In this document: piece after piece, positions 49,193 through 59,190 of the stretch
How positions within the stretch are numbered: position 1 is the stretch's first letter
Layout: each line of letters starts with the position of its first letter
NCBI RefSeq assembly: GCF_030656255.1
Contig: NZ_JAUSOE010000036.1
Coordinates: forward strand, 1-64,000
Length of the DNA: 64,000 bases
Reading direction: 5' to 3'
Origin: Brevundimonas sp.
GTDB taxonomy: Bacteria; Pseudomonadota; Alphaproteobacteria; Caulobacterales; Caulobacteraceae
Position numbers and translations under genes: made by a program
The notes under the pieces: generated by a model
Told to the model about the DNA's origin: nothing
Databases searched by the model: none
The model's input: the letters and a program-made list of their open reading frames with translations, nothing else

Positions 49193-49918
49193 ATGGCCCG
49201 CGAGATTGTTCTGGATACCGAAACCACCGGCTTCGACCCCAAGACGGGCGACCGGCTGATCGAGGTCGGCTGTATCGAGATTCAGGATCTGCTGCCGACC
49301 GGCCGCACCTTCCACCGGTTCGTCAATCCTGAGCGGACCATTCCGCCGGACGCGATCCGGGTGCATGGCATCACCGACGACAAGGTGAAGGACGCCCCGA
49401 AATTCCACCAGATCGCCGACGACCTGATCGAATTCATCGGCGACGCGCCGATGATCGCCCACAACGCCGCCTTCGACCGCAACTTCATCGATTTCGAATA
49501 CAAGTTGTGCGGCCGGCCGATCACCGGCGAGGCGCGCTGGATCGACACCCTGAAGCTGGCCCAGGCCCGGTTTCCGGGCATGCCCAACTCGCTGGACGCC
49601 CTGTGCAAACGGTTCAAGGTGTCGCTGGTCGAACGCACCCTGCACGGCGCCCTGATCGACGCCCGTCTGCTGGCCGAGGTCTATCTGGAGCTTCGCGGCG
49701 GCAAGGAGCGGGTGCTGGACCTGTCGGCCGCCCCGGTCGCGGGCCGTTCGGCGGCCGGGATCACCCAGACCGCCGTCTATGGCGCCCGGCCCCAGCCGCT
49801 GACGCTCCGTTCAACCCCGGAAGAACAAGCCGCCCACATCGCCTTCCTGGCCCAGACCCTGAAGGATCATTCCCTGTGGGACTCCTATGGGGTCAAGATC
49901 GCGGAAGACGCGGCCTGA
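49193..49918 (+). CDS. dnaQ: DNA polymerase III epsilon subunit
   Basis: REIVLDTETTGFDPKTGDRLIEVGCIEI, MIAHNAAFDRNFIDFE, HGALIDARLLAEVYLEL. Confidence 0.96.
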   Translation: MAREIVLDTETTGFDPKTGDRLIEVGCIEIQDLLPTGRTFHRFVNPERTIPPDAIRVHGITDDKVKDAPKFHQIADDLIEFIGDAPMIAHNAAFDRNFIDFEYKLCGRPITGEARWIDTLKLAQARFPGMPNSLDALCKRFKVSLVERTLHGALIDARLLAEVYLELRGGKERVLDLSAAPVAGRSAAGITQTAVYGARPQPLTLRSTPEEQAAHIAFLAQTLKDHSLWDSYGVKIAEDAA

Positions 49919-49923
49919 GGGCA

Positions 49924-49954
49924 ATCTCTCCCTCCGCCTGCGGGGGAGGGAGAT
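49924..49954. terminator. Probable bidirectional hairpin between convergent dnaQ and secB
   Basis: ATCTCTCCCTCC...GGAGGGAGAT stem. Confidence 0.5.
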
Positions 49955-49964
49955 TTAGTTCGTC

Positions 49965-50483
49965 TTAGGCCTGGCCGGTCTCGACCGGCTGTTGGGCGAT
50001 CTGCTGCTGGCGGGCGATATAGATGGCGGCGAAATCGATCGGGTCCAGCATGAAGGGCGGATAGAAGCCGCCGTCCGCCGTGGCGCGGGCGATGATCTCG
50101 CGGGCGAACGGGAACAGGTAACGCGGGCATTCGATCAGCAGCAGGGGCTCGATGTCCTGCTCCTGGACATTGGCCAGCTGGAACAGGCCGCCATAGACCA
50201 GTTCGACATGGAAGACCGGCTGGTCTTCGTGACTGGCCTTGATCGACAGCTTCAGGTCCAGTTCGAACAGGCCGTCCGGACGCCCCTGGGCCGCCATTTC
50301 GACGCCTAGGTCGATGGCCGGCTTGCCGTCGATGCGCAGGGATTCCGGCGCGCGCGGGTTCTCGAACGAGAAGTCGCGGACATATTGCGCCAGGATGCGG
50401 AATCCGGGACCGGCGGGCTGGCCCTGCTGGGGCTGTGTCCCGTTCGGGGCGGCGGTGTCGGCGGGCGGAGCGGCGTCGGTCAT
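49965..50483 (-). CDS. secB: Protein-export chaperone SecB
   Basis: [78 protein letters not shown]. Confidence 0.96.
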   Translation of the reverse strand: MTDAAPPADTAAPNGTQPQQGQPAGPGFRILAQYVRDFSFENPRAPESLRIDGKPAIDLGVEMAAQGRPDGLFELDLKLSIKASHEDQPVFHVELVYGGLFQLANVQEQDIEPLLLIECPRYLFPFAREIIARATADGGFYPPFMLDPIDFAAIYIARQQQIAQQPVETGQA

Positions 50484-50672
50484 GGGCGTCTTCGATTACG
50501 GAAAAGGGCCGATTGGGCCGGGAATAAGGCGCCGCGACTACCACGCCGAGACGCTTGGCCGCAACGTCGCTTGCTCGACAGGGGGCGCGCGCCGCCTTGC
50601 GTCCTCCTATATGAGACCCTAATCGTCTCCGTGGCGCCTTCTCGCTCGCGCGCCGAAAGTCAGGAAGTCCCC

Positions 50673-51314
50673 TTGCCGGTCCAGTTCCAGATCGTGATCT
50701 TCGCCGTCATCGCGGCGATTGTCCTGTTCCAGCTCTATAATGTGCTGGGCAAAAGGGTCGGCCGTCAGCCGCAGGAGGACGCCAAGGTGCTCCCTTCGCC
50801 GCCGACCTCCACCCCGGACGCCGCCAAGACCCCGGCGCTGGACGCCGCGACCCTGGCCTCCATCGCCGGCCTGAAGGCGCGCGACCCGGCCTTCGACCCC
50901 AATCGTTTCGTCGAGGGCGCGCGTCAGGCCTATGAGACCATCGTACGCGGCTACGCCTCCGGTGATCGCGCGGCCCTGGCTCCCCTGCTGACCCCCAATG
51001 TCATGGCCTCGTTCGACGCCGGCATTGCGGCGCGCGAGACGCGCGGCGAGACCGAGACGGTCGAATTCCTCTTCCCGCCCCGCGCCGATCTGGAAGGCGC
51101 CACGGTTCAGGGCGATAAGGCCGTGGCCAAGGTCCGCTTCCTGGCCGAGCTGCGCAGCCGCGTGACCAAGGCCTCGGGTGAAACCGCTGATTCCGTCACG
51201 GGCGAGCCTCTGGTCGAGGAACGCCGCACCGCCGAACACTGGACCTTCGAACGCACCCTGGGCGCCGCCGATCCCAACTGGGTCCTGGCCCGGGTCGAGC
51301 CGGCCAACGCCTGA
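50673..51314 (+). CDS. Tim44-like domain protein (probable TTG start)
   Basis: N-terminal TM LPVQFQIVIFAVIAAIVLFQLYNVLGKR then Tim44-like domain FDPNRFVEGARQAYETIVRGYASGDRAAL. Confidence 0.88.
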   Translation: MPVQFQIVIFAVIAAIVLFQLYNVLGKRVGRQPQEDAKVLPSPPTSTPDAAKTPALDAATLASIAGLKARDPAFDPNRFVEGARQAYETIVRGYASGDRAALAPLLTPNVMASFDAGIAARETRGETETVEFLFPPRADLEGATVQGDKAVAKVRFLAELRSRVTKASGETADSVTGEPLVEERRTAEHWTFERTLGAADPNWVLARVEPANA

Positions 51315-52435
51315 TGTCGGCCGTCCTGCGGCGGGTCCGGGCGGCGTCGCTTCTGGCGACCGTCTTGGCCGCCGCCGCCTGTTCCACCGGCCCCATGACG
51401 CCCACGGCGCCGACCGCTCCGGGAACGGGGCCCCGGCCCTATGTTCCATCGCCGGGACCGGCCGCTCCCCTGCCCCCGCCCTCCGATGCTCTCAGTCCCG
51501 CCGTCCTGCCGGGTTGGAATGACGAGGATCATCTGGCCGCCTTCCACGCCTATCTCGACGGATGTGGCGCGGCGCGCGACGCCGTCGCCCGTGCGGTTTG
51601 CGGCCGGGCCAAGACCATGGCGTCGACGACGACTGTGACGCCGTCGACCGCGCGCGCCTTTTTCGAAGCGAACTTCAGCGCCGTCCCGGCCGATACCCCT
51701 GACGGACGGCCGGGCCTGCTGACCGCCTATTTCGCCCCGGAATACCCGGCACGCCGGGTTCCGGACGCCGAGTTCGCCGCGCCCGTCCTGCCCAAGCCCG
51801 CCGATCCGCGCGGCGCCGGCGACCGGGCCATGGTGGAATCCAACGCCCGTCCCGATCAGGCCCTGGCCTGGATGCGGGCCGAGGACTTGTTCTTTTTGCA
51901 GATCCAGGGCTCGGGCTATCTGACCTTTGAGGACGGATCGCGCGCGCGCGCCGCCTACGCCGCCGACAACGGCCGGCCTTTCGTCGGCATCGCCCGTCCC
52001 ATGGCGCGCCAGGGCCTGCTGCCGGAAAACGGCACGTCGGGCGACGCGATCCGAGCCTGGCTGGCCGACCATCGGGGATATGAAGCCCAGACGGTCATGG
52101 CGTTGAACCCGCGCTACATCTTCTTCCGGCTAGACCCGGATGACGACGGACATCCGGCCGGGGCGGCGGGCGTGCCCTTGACCGAGCGTCGGGCCGTCGC
52201 CGTCGATCCGTCCCAGTGGCGCTATGGCGAGCTGGTCTGGCTGGACGCGGACGGCGGAAACCTGCGCGGCGCCACGGCCTCGTATCGAGGTCTGGCCATG
52301 GCGCTGGACACCGGCTCGGCCATCCGCGGCCCGGTCCGCGCCGACCTCTATATGGGCCGGGGCGACGCCGCCGGGGCCGAGGCCGGCACGGTGCGTCACC
52401 CCCTGCGCATGTGGCGCCTGACGCCCAAGGGTTAG
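51314..52435 (+). CDS. mltA: Membrane-bound lytic murein transglycosylase A
   Basis: Lipobox-like; LTAYFAPEYPA, FFLQIQGSGYLTFEDG, MALNPRYIFFR, LDTGSAIRGPVRADLYMG. Confidence 0.93.
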   Translation: MSAVLRRVRAASLLATVLAAAACSTGPMTPTAPTAPGTGPRPYVPSPGPAAPLPPPSDALSPAVLPGWNDEDHLAAFHAYLDGCGAARDAVARAVCGRAKTMASTTTVTPSTARAFFEANFSAVPADTPDGRPGLLTAYFAPEYPARRVPDAEFAAPVLPKPADPRGAGDRAMVESNARPDQALAWMRAEDLFFLQIQGSGYLTFEDGSRARAAYAADNGRPFVGIARPMARQGLLPENGTSGDAIRAWLADHRGYEAQTVMALNPRYIFFRLDPDDDGHPAGAAGVPLTERRAVAVDPSQWRYGELVWLDADGGNLRGATASYRGLAMALDTGSAIRGPVRADLYMGRGDAAGAEAGTVRHPLRMWRLTPKG

Positions 52436-52857
52436 GCGACGGTCAGGGTCACCGCGATATTGCCGCGCGTGGCGTGGGAGTAAGGGCATACCGTGTCCGC
52501 CTCGGCCACCAGGGCCTCCGCTTCGGCGCGATCAACGCCCGGCAGGGTGACCACCAGCGCGACCTCCAGACCGAACCCCTTGTCGCTGCGCGGGCCGATT
52601 CCGACCGTGGCGCTGACCGTCGCGTCGGCCGGAACCTTCGCAAAGCCTTCTTGGGTCCCGACGAACTTCATCGCGCTCAGGAAACAGGCGGCATAGCCCG
52701 CGGCGAACAGTTGCTCGGGATTATTGCCGACGCCGGCGCCGCCCAGCGCCTTGGGCGTGCCGAGCGCCAGATCCAGCGCCCCATCTGTGGTGGCGACCCG
52801 GCCGTCGCGGCCGCCCGTGGCGGCGGCGGTGGCGCGATAGAGGACATTGATAGACAT
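52432..52857 (-). CDS. ohr: Organic hydroperoxide resistance protein (Ohr/OsmC family)
   Basis: MSINVLYRATAAATGGRDGRV, NPEQLFAAGYAACFLSAMKFV, VCPYSHATRGNIAVTLTV. Confidence 0.94.
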   Translation of the reverse strand: MSINVLYRATAAATGGRDGRVATTDGALDLALGTPKALGGAGVGNNPEQLFAAGYAACFLSAMKFVGTQEGFAKVPADATVSATVGIGPRSDKGFGLEVALVVTLPGVDRAEAEALVAEADTVCPYSHATRGNIAVTLTVA

Positions 52858-52878
52858 GGCGAGCTCCTGATGAAATAG

Positions 52879-52890
52879 ATCGTGTACGAT
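52879..52890. promoter_or_regulatory. Candidate OhrR operator half ATCGTGTACGAT
   Basis: Palindrome in the ohr/ohrR divergent promoter region. Confidence 0.6.
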
Positions 52891-52946
52891 ATAATCGCGC
52901 GGTCCTTCTAGCTCCAGAGGCCTTCGGACGTCAAGCTTGCGATTAT

Positions 52947-52958
52947 ATCGTGTGCGAT
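52947..52958. promoter_or_regulatory. Candidate OhrR operator half ATCGTGTGCGAT
   Basis: Second copy, one mismatch to the 52879 site. Confidence 0.6.
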
Positions 52959-52970
52959 TATTATAGGTCT

Positions 52971-53441
52971 ATGCCCGACGCCCCTCCCCAATCCGACCTG
53001 TCCGGCGCCGCCCCGCTGGATGTCGACGACATGCTGTGTTTCGCCGCCTATTCGGCCAGCCTGGCCTTCAATCGCTACTACAAGCCCATGCTGGACCGGA
53101 TGGGGCTGACCTATCCCCAGCTCCTGGCCATGAGCGTTTTGTGGCGGGAGGACGGCCAGACGGTGGGCCGCCTGGGCGAGCGGCTGTTTCTGGAGTCCAA
53201 CACGGTCACGCCCCTGATCAAGCGGCTGGAGGCCGCCGGTCTGGTTACTCGGACGCGGGATCCGGCCGACGAGCGCGTCGTGCGGGTCAGTCTGACCGAC
53301 GCCGGTCGCGTCCTGGCGCAGGAGGCGGCCTGTATCCCCGACGCTTTCCATAAGGCGACCGGCCTGGCGCCGGAGGCCATGGTGCAATTGCGCGATGGTC
53401 TGATCGACCTGCGCAATCAGCTCCGGTCGGCCTCGGCCTAG
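52971..53441 (+). CDS. ohrR: MarR family transcriptional regulator, probable OhrR
   Basis: DMLCFAAYSASLAFNRYYKPMLDRMGLTYPQLLAMSVLWREDGQTVGRLGERLFLESNTVTPLIKRLEAAGLVTRTRDPADERVVRVSLT. Confidence 0.93.
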   Translation: MPDAPPQSDLSGAAPLDVDDMLCFAAYSASLAFNRYYKPMLDRMGLTYPQLLAMSVLWREDGQTVGRLGERLFLESNTVTPLIKRLEAAGLVTRTRDPADERVVRVSLTDAGRVLAQEAACIPDAFHKATGLAPEAMVQLRDGLIDLRNQLRSASA

Positions 53442-53450
53442 GGCTTCGTG

Positions 53451-53918
53451 CTAGGCTAGGTCTTCGATCTCGGCCTCGGTCAGTTCGCCGGGGACGATGG
53501 TGACCGGCAGTTTGCGCCCGCCCAGCTGGGCGCCCTGTTTGATGATGGCGGAGACCAGCGGTCCGGGCCCTCGCGATCCGGTTCCGGCGGCCAGAACCAG
53601 GATCTTGATGTCCGGATCGTCGCTGACCGCCTTCTTGATCGCGCCTTGGGCCTCGCCCTTCTCGATCAGGAAGATCGGCGGGGCGCCGGACCGCTCCAGC
53701 GCCTCCTCCCCCAGCCGGTTCAGCAGGGCCTCGGCCTCTTCGCGCTGCTGTCGTTCGATCTCTTCGCGCACGCCCGACCAGTGGGCGTCGCTGTTGGACG
53801 GCAGGACCCGCAGCATGACCACCCGCCCCCCGGTTGAGCGGGCGCGGCGGCAGGCGAAGCGCAGCGCCGCCTCGAACTCGGGACTGTCGTCCACGACGAC
53901 CAGGAATTTTCTCGGCAT
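53451..53918 (-). CDS. Universal stress protein (UspA) family
   Basis: RKFLVVVDDSPEFEAALRFACRRARSTGGRVVMLRVL...DPDIKILVLAAGTGSRGPGPLVSAI. Confidence 0.85.
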   Translation of the reverse strand: MPRKFLVVVDDSPEFEAALRFACRRARSTGGRVVMLRVLPSNSDAHWSGVREEIERQQREEAEALLNRLGEEALERSGAPPIFLIEKGEAQGAIKKAVSDDPDIKILVLAAGTGSRGPGPLVSAIIKQGAQLGGRKLPVTIVPGELTEAEIEDLA

Positions 53919-53972
53919 GCCGGCCTCCCCGCTCTTCTTATCGACCGAAGAGGCCGCGAGACGAGACCCCCG

Positions 53973-56900
53973 TCAAGCCTGCACCGCTGCGGACGCCAGG
54001 TCGCGGATCGCTGCATTGGCGATGGTCAGCTTGGCGAAGGTCCAGCCCGATCCCGACTGTTCGATCTCGTCCACCGAGGCGCGGACGCCTTCGACCACGG
54101 CCAGTTTCGAACCGATCCAGGCGTCCACGGCGGCCTCGGCCGCATCCTCGCTGACCCCGACGGCGGCGTCCGACGCTCGGGCCACGGCGCGGGTCAGGGT
54201 CGCCTGCTCGTTCATCAGGTCTTCGATCATGCGACGCACGGCCAGACGGTCGAAATGATCGACCGACGGGATCGACCCGGCGGCTGCGCGCAAACGGTCG
54301 AAGTCGAAGGCGGCGCCCACCTGGTGATACAGCCGCGCCATGGCCGCGACCGGCCAGCCGCTTTCCTGGGCCAGGTCGCCGATATCGGCGGCGGCCACCA
54401 GGGGCCGCATGATGGCGATGCGGCGGGTCAGGTCCTGCGGCGCGCCATGATGCGCGAAGATGGCGACTCGGTCATCCAGACGGTTCTGTTCGAAGCGCGA
54501 CAGAACCGGCGCGCCCTCGGCTTGAAGCGCGTCGGCGGTCGGACGATAGCGGTCGATCAAGGCCTGGACCGACGCCCCGGCCTTGGCGCGACGGGCCAGC
54601 CAGAAGGTCTGGCGACGCAGCACCACGGCGATCTCGCGATAGAGGGCGGTCTGGGCCTCGGCCGAGATCTTGAGGTCCAGCGCCGAGACCGCGTCCCAGG
54701 CCTCGTCCAGTCGGAACACGCGCCTGGCGGCCTCGAAGGCGATGATCAGAGCTGTGGTGTCGCACTCGGCCGAGCCGCGCAGCCGGTCCGGGAAGGTCGG
54801 GCCGCACATGTTGACGACCTCGTTGGCTATGACGGTGGCGATGATCTCGCGCCGCAGCCGGTGGCTCTTCATCTCCGGCTCGAACCGGGCCAGGGCCTCG
54901 GGGAAGTAGCGGACCAGGATCTGTTCGAAGAAGGGATCCTCCGGCGCCTGGGACGCGACGATCTCTTCCGACAGCTCCAGCTTGGCGTAGGCGGTCAGCA
55001 CCGCCAGCTCGGGTCGGGCCAGCGGGATTCCGGCGGCCATCATCTCCTTGACCCGGGCGTCGCCCGGCAGGCCCTCGACCTTGCGGTCCAGTTTGCCGCG
55101 CGCCGACAGGGCCAGCATGAACCGCTGCTGGGCGTCCAGGGCCCCAGACCCTTCCGCCTGTTGCAGGGTCAGGGCCAGGGTCTGGTCATAGTTGTGCGCC
55201 AGCACCTTCAGTCCGACTTCATCGGTCATGGACGCCAGCAGCGGGGTCCGCTCTTCGACCGGCAGGACGCCGTTGGTCACGGCCGACCCGACCAGGATCT
55301 TGATATTGACCTCGTGGTCCGAGGTGTCGACCCCGGCGGAGTTGTCGATGGCGTCGGTGTTCATCCGCCCGCCGCCCTGGGCGAAGACGATACGCCCGGC
55401 CTGGGTGAAGCCCAGATTGGCCCCTTCCCCCACCACCTTGACCCGCAGCTCGTCGCCGTTGATCCGCAGGGCGTCCGTGCCCTTGTCGCCGACCTGAGCG
55501 TCGGTCTCGGCCGCCGATTTCACATAGGTGCCGATCCCGCCGAGATACAGCAGGTCCGCCGGCGCCTTCAGTATGGCGCGGATCAGGCTGACGGGATCCA
55601 GTTCGTCGTCGGCGATGTCCAGCGCCGCCTTGATTTCGGGCGTCAGCTGGATCGACTTGGCCGAACGCGAGAAGACGCCGCCGCCTTGGGAAATCAGACC
55701 CTTGTCATAGTCCTGCCAGGACGAGCGCGGCAGGTCGAACAGCCGTTTGCGCTCGATCCAGCTGGCGGCGGGGTCGGGCGTGGGGTCGATGAAGATGTCG
55801 CGGTGGTCGAAGGCGGCGATCAGCTTGGTGGCCTTGGATAGAAGCGCGCCATTGCCGAAGACGTCGCCCGACATGTCGCCGACGCCGACCATGGTGAAGG
55901 GCTCGGTCTGGATGTCCCAGACCTTGTCGCGGGGACCGATCTCGCGGAAGTGGCGCTTGACCGCCTCCCAGGCGCCGCGCGCGGTGATGCCCATGGCCTT
56001 GTGGTCGTAGCCGATCGATCCGCCGCTGGCGAAGGCGTCGCCCAGCCAGAAACCGTAGGCGGCCGAAACCCCGTTGGCGATGTCCGAGAAGGTCGCCGTG
56101 CCCTTGTCGGCGGCGACGACCAGATAGGGGTCGTCCTGCTCCCAGGCGACGACATGGGCCGGACGCGTCACAGACCCGTCGGCGGCGATATTGTCGGTGA
56201 TGTCCAGCAGGCCCGACAGGAAGGTGCGATAGGCGCGGATGGCCTCGCCCTGAATGGCCTCGCGGTCGGTCGTCCGGGGCAGTTGTTTGGGATAGAAGCC
56301 GCCCTTCGAGCCCACAGGCACGATGACAGCGTTCTTGACCTGCTGCGCCTTGACCAGGCCCAGCACCTCGGTGCGGAAGTCGTCGCGACGGTCGGACCAG
56401 CGCAGCCCGCCCCGCGCCACCGGCCCGAAGCGCAGGTGAACGCCTTCGACGTGCGGCGCCCAGACGAAAATCTCGCGATAGGGTTTGGGCAGCGGCAAAT
56501 CTTCAAGCTCGCGCGAGGCGATCTTGATCGAGATGTACGGCTTGGACAGGCCGTCGGCGTCCAGCTGGAAATAGTTGGTGCGTTTGATCGCCCCGATCAG
56601 CGCGGCCATCCGGCGCAGGGCCTTGTCGTGGTCCAGGCTCTTCACGTCCTGCAGCAGGGCCGTGATCTTGGCGTTCAGTTCGGCCACCGCGCCCTCACGC
56701 GCCTCGACCGCGCCGTCCGCCGGGTCGAACCGGACCTTGAACAGGGACAGTAGGGCGCGCGACAGGTCGGGATATTCGCGCAGGGCCTCCTCCTGCACCG
56801 CCTGGGACGGATCAAGGCCCGTCTGTTGGCGATAGCGGGCCAGGGTGCGGATCAGGGCGGCCTCGCGCCATTCCATGCCCAGTTCGACGACCAGACGGTT

Positions 56901-58844
56901 GAAACCGTCGCTCTCGGTGCGGCCGTTCCACACGGCGGCGAAGGCGCGCTCGAACGGCTCCTTCACATCCGCGAAGACCAGGGCCTCGCCACGCGGGTCT
57001 TCCATCAGGAACTCGTGGACGTGAATCTCTTCCTCGCCCAGCGGCCGGATCGGATAGCCGTATTCCTCCAAGGTCTTCAGACCCATGTCGGCCATGATCG
57101 GCAGGACGTCCGACAGGGGCACCGATGGGCCGCGGCGATAGAGTTTGAAACGGAACTGCAGACGGCTGTCGTCGGCGTTGCGGAAGGCGCGGACCGCCAC
57201 CGATTCTCCGGCTCCGACCTGTCCCGTCGCATTCAGCCGGTTCATCTCGCTCAGATCGACGGCGGCCTCGTCAGCGTCGTAGCGGTCACGGTAGGCGGCG
57301 CCGAAGGCGCGAGCCCAGCGCGTGCTCAGCGGCCCGACCTCGACATCCGCCACGTCGGCGCGGCGCAAGGCGGCTTCGAACCGTTCGACCCAGCCGCGCC
57401 CGGCTTCGGCCACGTCATGCTCAAGCTGGGCGGCGTCCGGGACCGGATGGTCGCCCGGCGTCACGCCGATGATGAAGTGAACCCGCACGAGGGGGGCGTC
57501 CGACAGCTGCGGATACCAAGCCGAGATCCGGCCGCCCCAGGCGCGGGCGACGATCTGGCCGATCCGCTCGCGCACCGAGGAATCGAATTTTTCACGCGGA
57601 ATGAAGCACAGAACCGAGACGAACCGGTCGAACGGATCCTGGCGGGTGAACAGGCGGATGCGCGGCCGGTCGTAGAGGTGGAGGATGCCCAGGGCGATGG
57701 AAAGAAGCTCGTCCTCACCGATCTGGAACAGTTCGTCGCGCGGATAATTTTCGAGAATATTGCGCAGCCGCTTCTCGTTGTGGCTGCCGGGCGCCTTGTC
57801 GGCACGGTTCAGGACATTGGCCACCTTGCGGCGGATCAGGGGGGTCTCCGTCGCCAACTGGTCATAGGCGTCCGAGGTGAACAGGCCGACGAACCGCGTC
57901 TCGCCCGTCGCCTTGCCGTCCGGCCCGTAACGCTTGACCCCGACGTAATCCATGTAGGCGCGGCGATGAACGCGGGACCGGGCGTTGGCCTTGGCGACGG
58001 TGACCGGTTCGCTCAGGTCGAGCTGCCGGCGCATCTGACGGGTCAGGACAGCCGGTTCGGACGCACGACGCAGAACGGTGCGGTCCGGATCGGCCAGGAT
58101 GCCCAGACCGGCGCTCGACTGGCTCAGCGGGGCCTCGGCCTCGTAGTCGCCGTCGGCGTTCAGGGGATAATTATAGTCGCGTGCGCCCAGGAAGACGAAA
58201 TGATCGCTCTTCAGCCATTTCAGGAAGGCGATGTTTTCGGCCAGAACCGCCGGATCGACGGTCGGCGGCGTCGCCTCCAGCCTTTGCATGGCCTGACGCA
58301 TCAGGCCGGTCATGGCCTCATGGTCGGCGACGGCGGCGTGGACGTCGGTCAAGCACTCGGCCAGGCCCTCGCCCAGGGCGTCACGGCGCTCCTGCGGGGC
58401 GCCGTCGATCACCAGCATGATCACCGACAGACGTCGATCGTCCAGCTCGACCACCGGATGGAACAGGGCCCGCACCGAGACCCCGGCCTCGGCCAGGGCG
58501 CCCATGACGCTGTCGACCAGGAAGGGCGCGTCCGTCTGGACGATGCGGACCAGGTCATAGTCCAGCGCCTGACCGTCGGCGCCGGCCAAGGGGCCGACAG
58601 TGATCAGGGGGGCGGAACCGGCCGGATAGTCCTTGGCCGCCCGCCACGAGGCGGCCAAGAGCGCGGCCAGATCCTCGCCGTCCAGCTCGGGCGTTTCGTC
58701 GGCGGCGTAATCCTCGTGCGCCTGAGCCAGGAAGGACTGCTCCGGCTTGCCGGGGCTGGTGCCGAGAATCCGCGCGAATGAGGTTTCCAGGGCGGCCGAA
58801 GAGATTGGCTGAACCGGGACGGGGCGCGGATCGAGGGCGGTCAT
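53973..58844 (-). CDS. gdhB: NAD-specific glutamate dehydrogenase, large (about 180 kDa) type
   Basis: 1623 aa; DAPFLVDSVMGALAEAG, HLRFGPVARGGLRWSDRRDDFRTEVLGLVKAQQVKNAVIVPVGSKGGF, VGDMSGDVFGNGAL, VGEGANLGFTQ. Confidence 0.93.
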   Translation of the reverse strand: MTALDPRPVPVQPISSAALETSFARILGTSPGKPEQSFLAQAHEDYAADETPELDGEDLAALLAASWRAAKDYPAGSAPLITVGPLAGADGQALDYDLVRIVQTDAPFLVDSVMGALAEAGVSVRALFHPVVELDDRRLSVIMLVIDGAPQERRDALGEGLAECLTDVHAAVADHEAMTGLMRQAMQRLEATPPTVDPAVLAENIAFLKWLKSDHFVFLGARDYNYPLNADGDYEAEAPLSQSSAGLGILADPDRTVLRRASEPAVLTRQMRRQLDLSEPVTVAKANARSRVHRRAYMDYVGVKRYGPDGKATGETRFVGLFTSDAYDQLATETPLIRRKVANVLNRADKAPGSHNEKRLRNILENYPRDELFQIGEDELLSIALGILHLYDRPRIRLFTRQDPFDRFVSVLCFIPREKFDSSVRERIGQIVARAWGGRISAWYPQLSDAPLVRVHFIIGVTPGDHPVPDAAQLEHDVAEAGRGWVERFEAALRRADVADVEVGPLSTRWARAFGAAYRDRYDADEAAVDLSEMNRLNATGQVGAGESVAVRAFRNADDSRLQFRFKLYRRGPSVPLSDVLPIMADMGLKTLEEYGYPIRPLGEEEIHVHEFLMEDPRGEALVFADVKEPFERAFAAVWNGRTESDGFNRLVVELGMEWREAALIRTLARYRQQTGLDPSQAVQEEALREYPDLSRALLSLFKVRFDPADGAVEAREGAVAELNAKITALLQDVKSLDHDKALRRMAALIGAIKRTNYFQLDADGLSKPYISIKIASRELEDLPLPKPYREIFVWAPHVEGVHLRFGPVARGGLRWSDRRDDFRTEVLGLVKAQQVKNAVIVPVGSKGGFYPKQLPRTTDREAIQGEAIRAYRTFLSGLLDITDNIAADGSVTRPAHVVAWEQDDPYLVVAADKGTATFSDIANGVSAAYGFWLGDAFASGGSIGYDHKAMGITARGAWEAVKRHFREIGPRDKVWDIQTEPFTMVGVGDMSGDVFGNGALLSKATKLIAAFDHRDIFIDPTPDPAASWIERKRLFDLPRSSWQDYDKGLISQGGGVFSRSAKSIQLTPEIKAALDIADDELDPVSLIRAILKAPADLLYLGGIGTYVKSAAETDAQVGDKGTDALRINGDELRVKVVGEGANLGFTQAGRIVFAQGGGRMNTDAIDNSAGVDTSDHEVNIKILVGSAVTNGVLPVEERTPLLASMTDEVGLKVLAHNYDQTLALTLQQAEGSGALDAQQRFMLALSARGKLDRKVEGLPGDARVKEMMAAGIPLARPELAVLTAYAKLELSEEIVASQAPEDPFFEQILVRYFPEALARFEPEMKSHRLRREIIATVIANEVVNMCGPTFPDRLRGSAECDTTALIIAFEAARRVFRLDEAWDAVSALDLKISAEAQTALYREIAVVLRRQTFWLARRAKAGASVQALIDRYRPTADALQAEGAPVLSRFEQNRLDDRVAIFAHHGAPQDLTRRIAIMRPLVAAADIGDLAQESGWPVAAMARLYHQVGAAFDFDRLRAAAGSIPSVDHFDRLAVRRMIEDLMNEQATLTRAVARASDAAVGVSEDAAEAAVDAWIGSKLAVVEGVRASVDEIEQSGSGWTFAKLTIANAAIRDLASAAVQA

Positions 58845-59008
58845 GGACTACAGTCTCGGGCGACGCGGCCTTGGCCGCAAGGGCATGGCGCGACGAGGCG
58901 CCACAGCGTTGACTAGGCCAGGTCCGGTCGCGCGGGAAGCCCCTGACGATCGAAGATTCTCATGAACAGTGTTCAGGTTGGAAGACTTGTGCGGCGCCAC
59001 AAACGAGA

Positions 59009-59038
59009 AGGCCGCCGAGCGGGGGAACTCGGCGGCCT
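59009..59038 (-). terminator. Strong 11-bp hairpin AGGCCGCCGAG/CTCGGCGGCCT downstream of the AI-2E transporter gene
   Basis: Perfect stem, 8-nt loop; minus-strand continuation CTTCTCGTTTGT is moderately T-rich. Confidence 0.5.
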
Positions 59039-59190
59039 GCGCGAACGACGCTCGGGGAGGGGAATGTGCGTCGGTCGCTTCGCTGCGGTTCGGAGGGGGA
59101 TGTCCCGCAGCGTTGAAGATCAGATGGGAAGCCTTGTTTGAGGTTCAAGAGACCCAAACACAGCTTTCGATGTGGCGCGGCGCCGCAGGT

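Noticed and set aside
56826-58781. 651-aa ORF antisense to NAD-GDH
   Set aside because: Same GC artefact; NAD-GDH reads continuously with conserved motifs.
58960-59157. 65-aa minus-strand ORF between NAD-GDH and the AI-2E gene
   Set aside because: Spans the strong hairpin and has no recognisable domain; hairpin/terminator explanation preferred.
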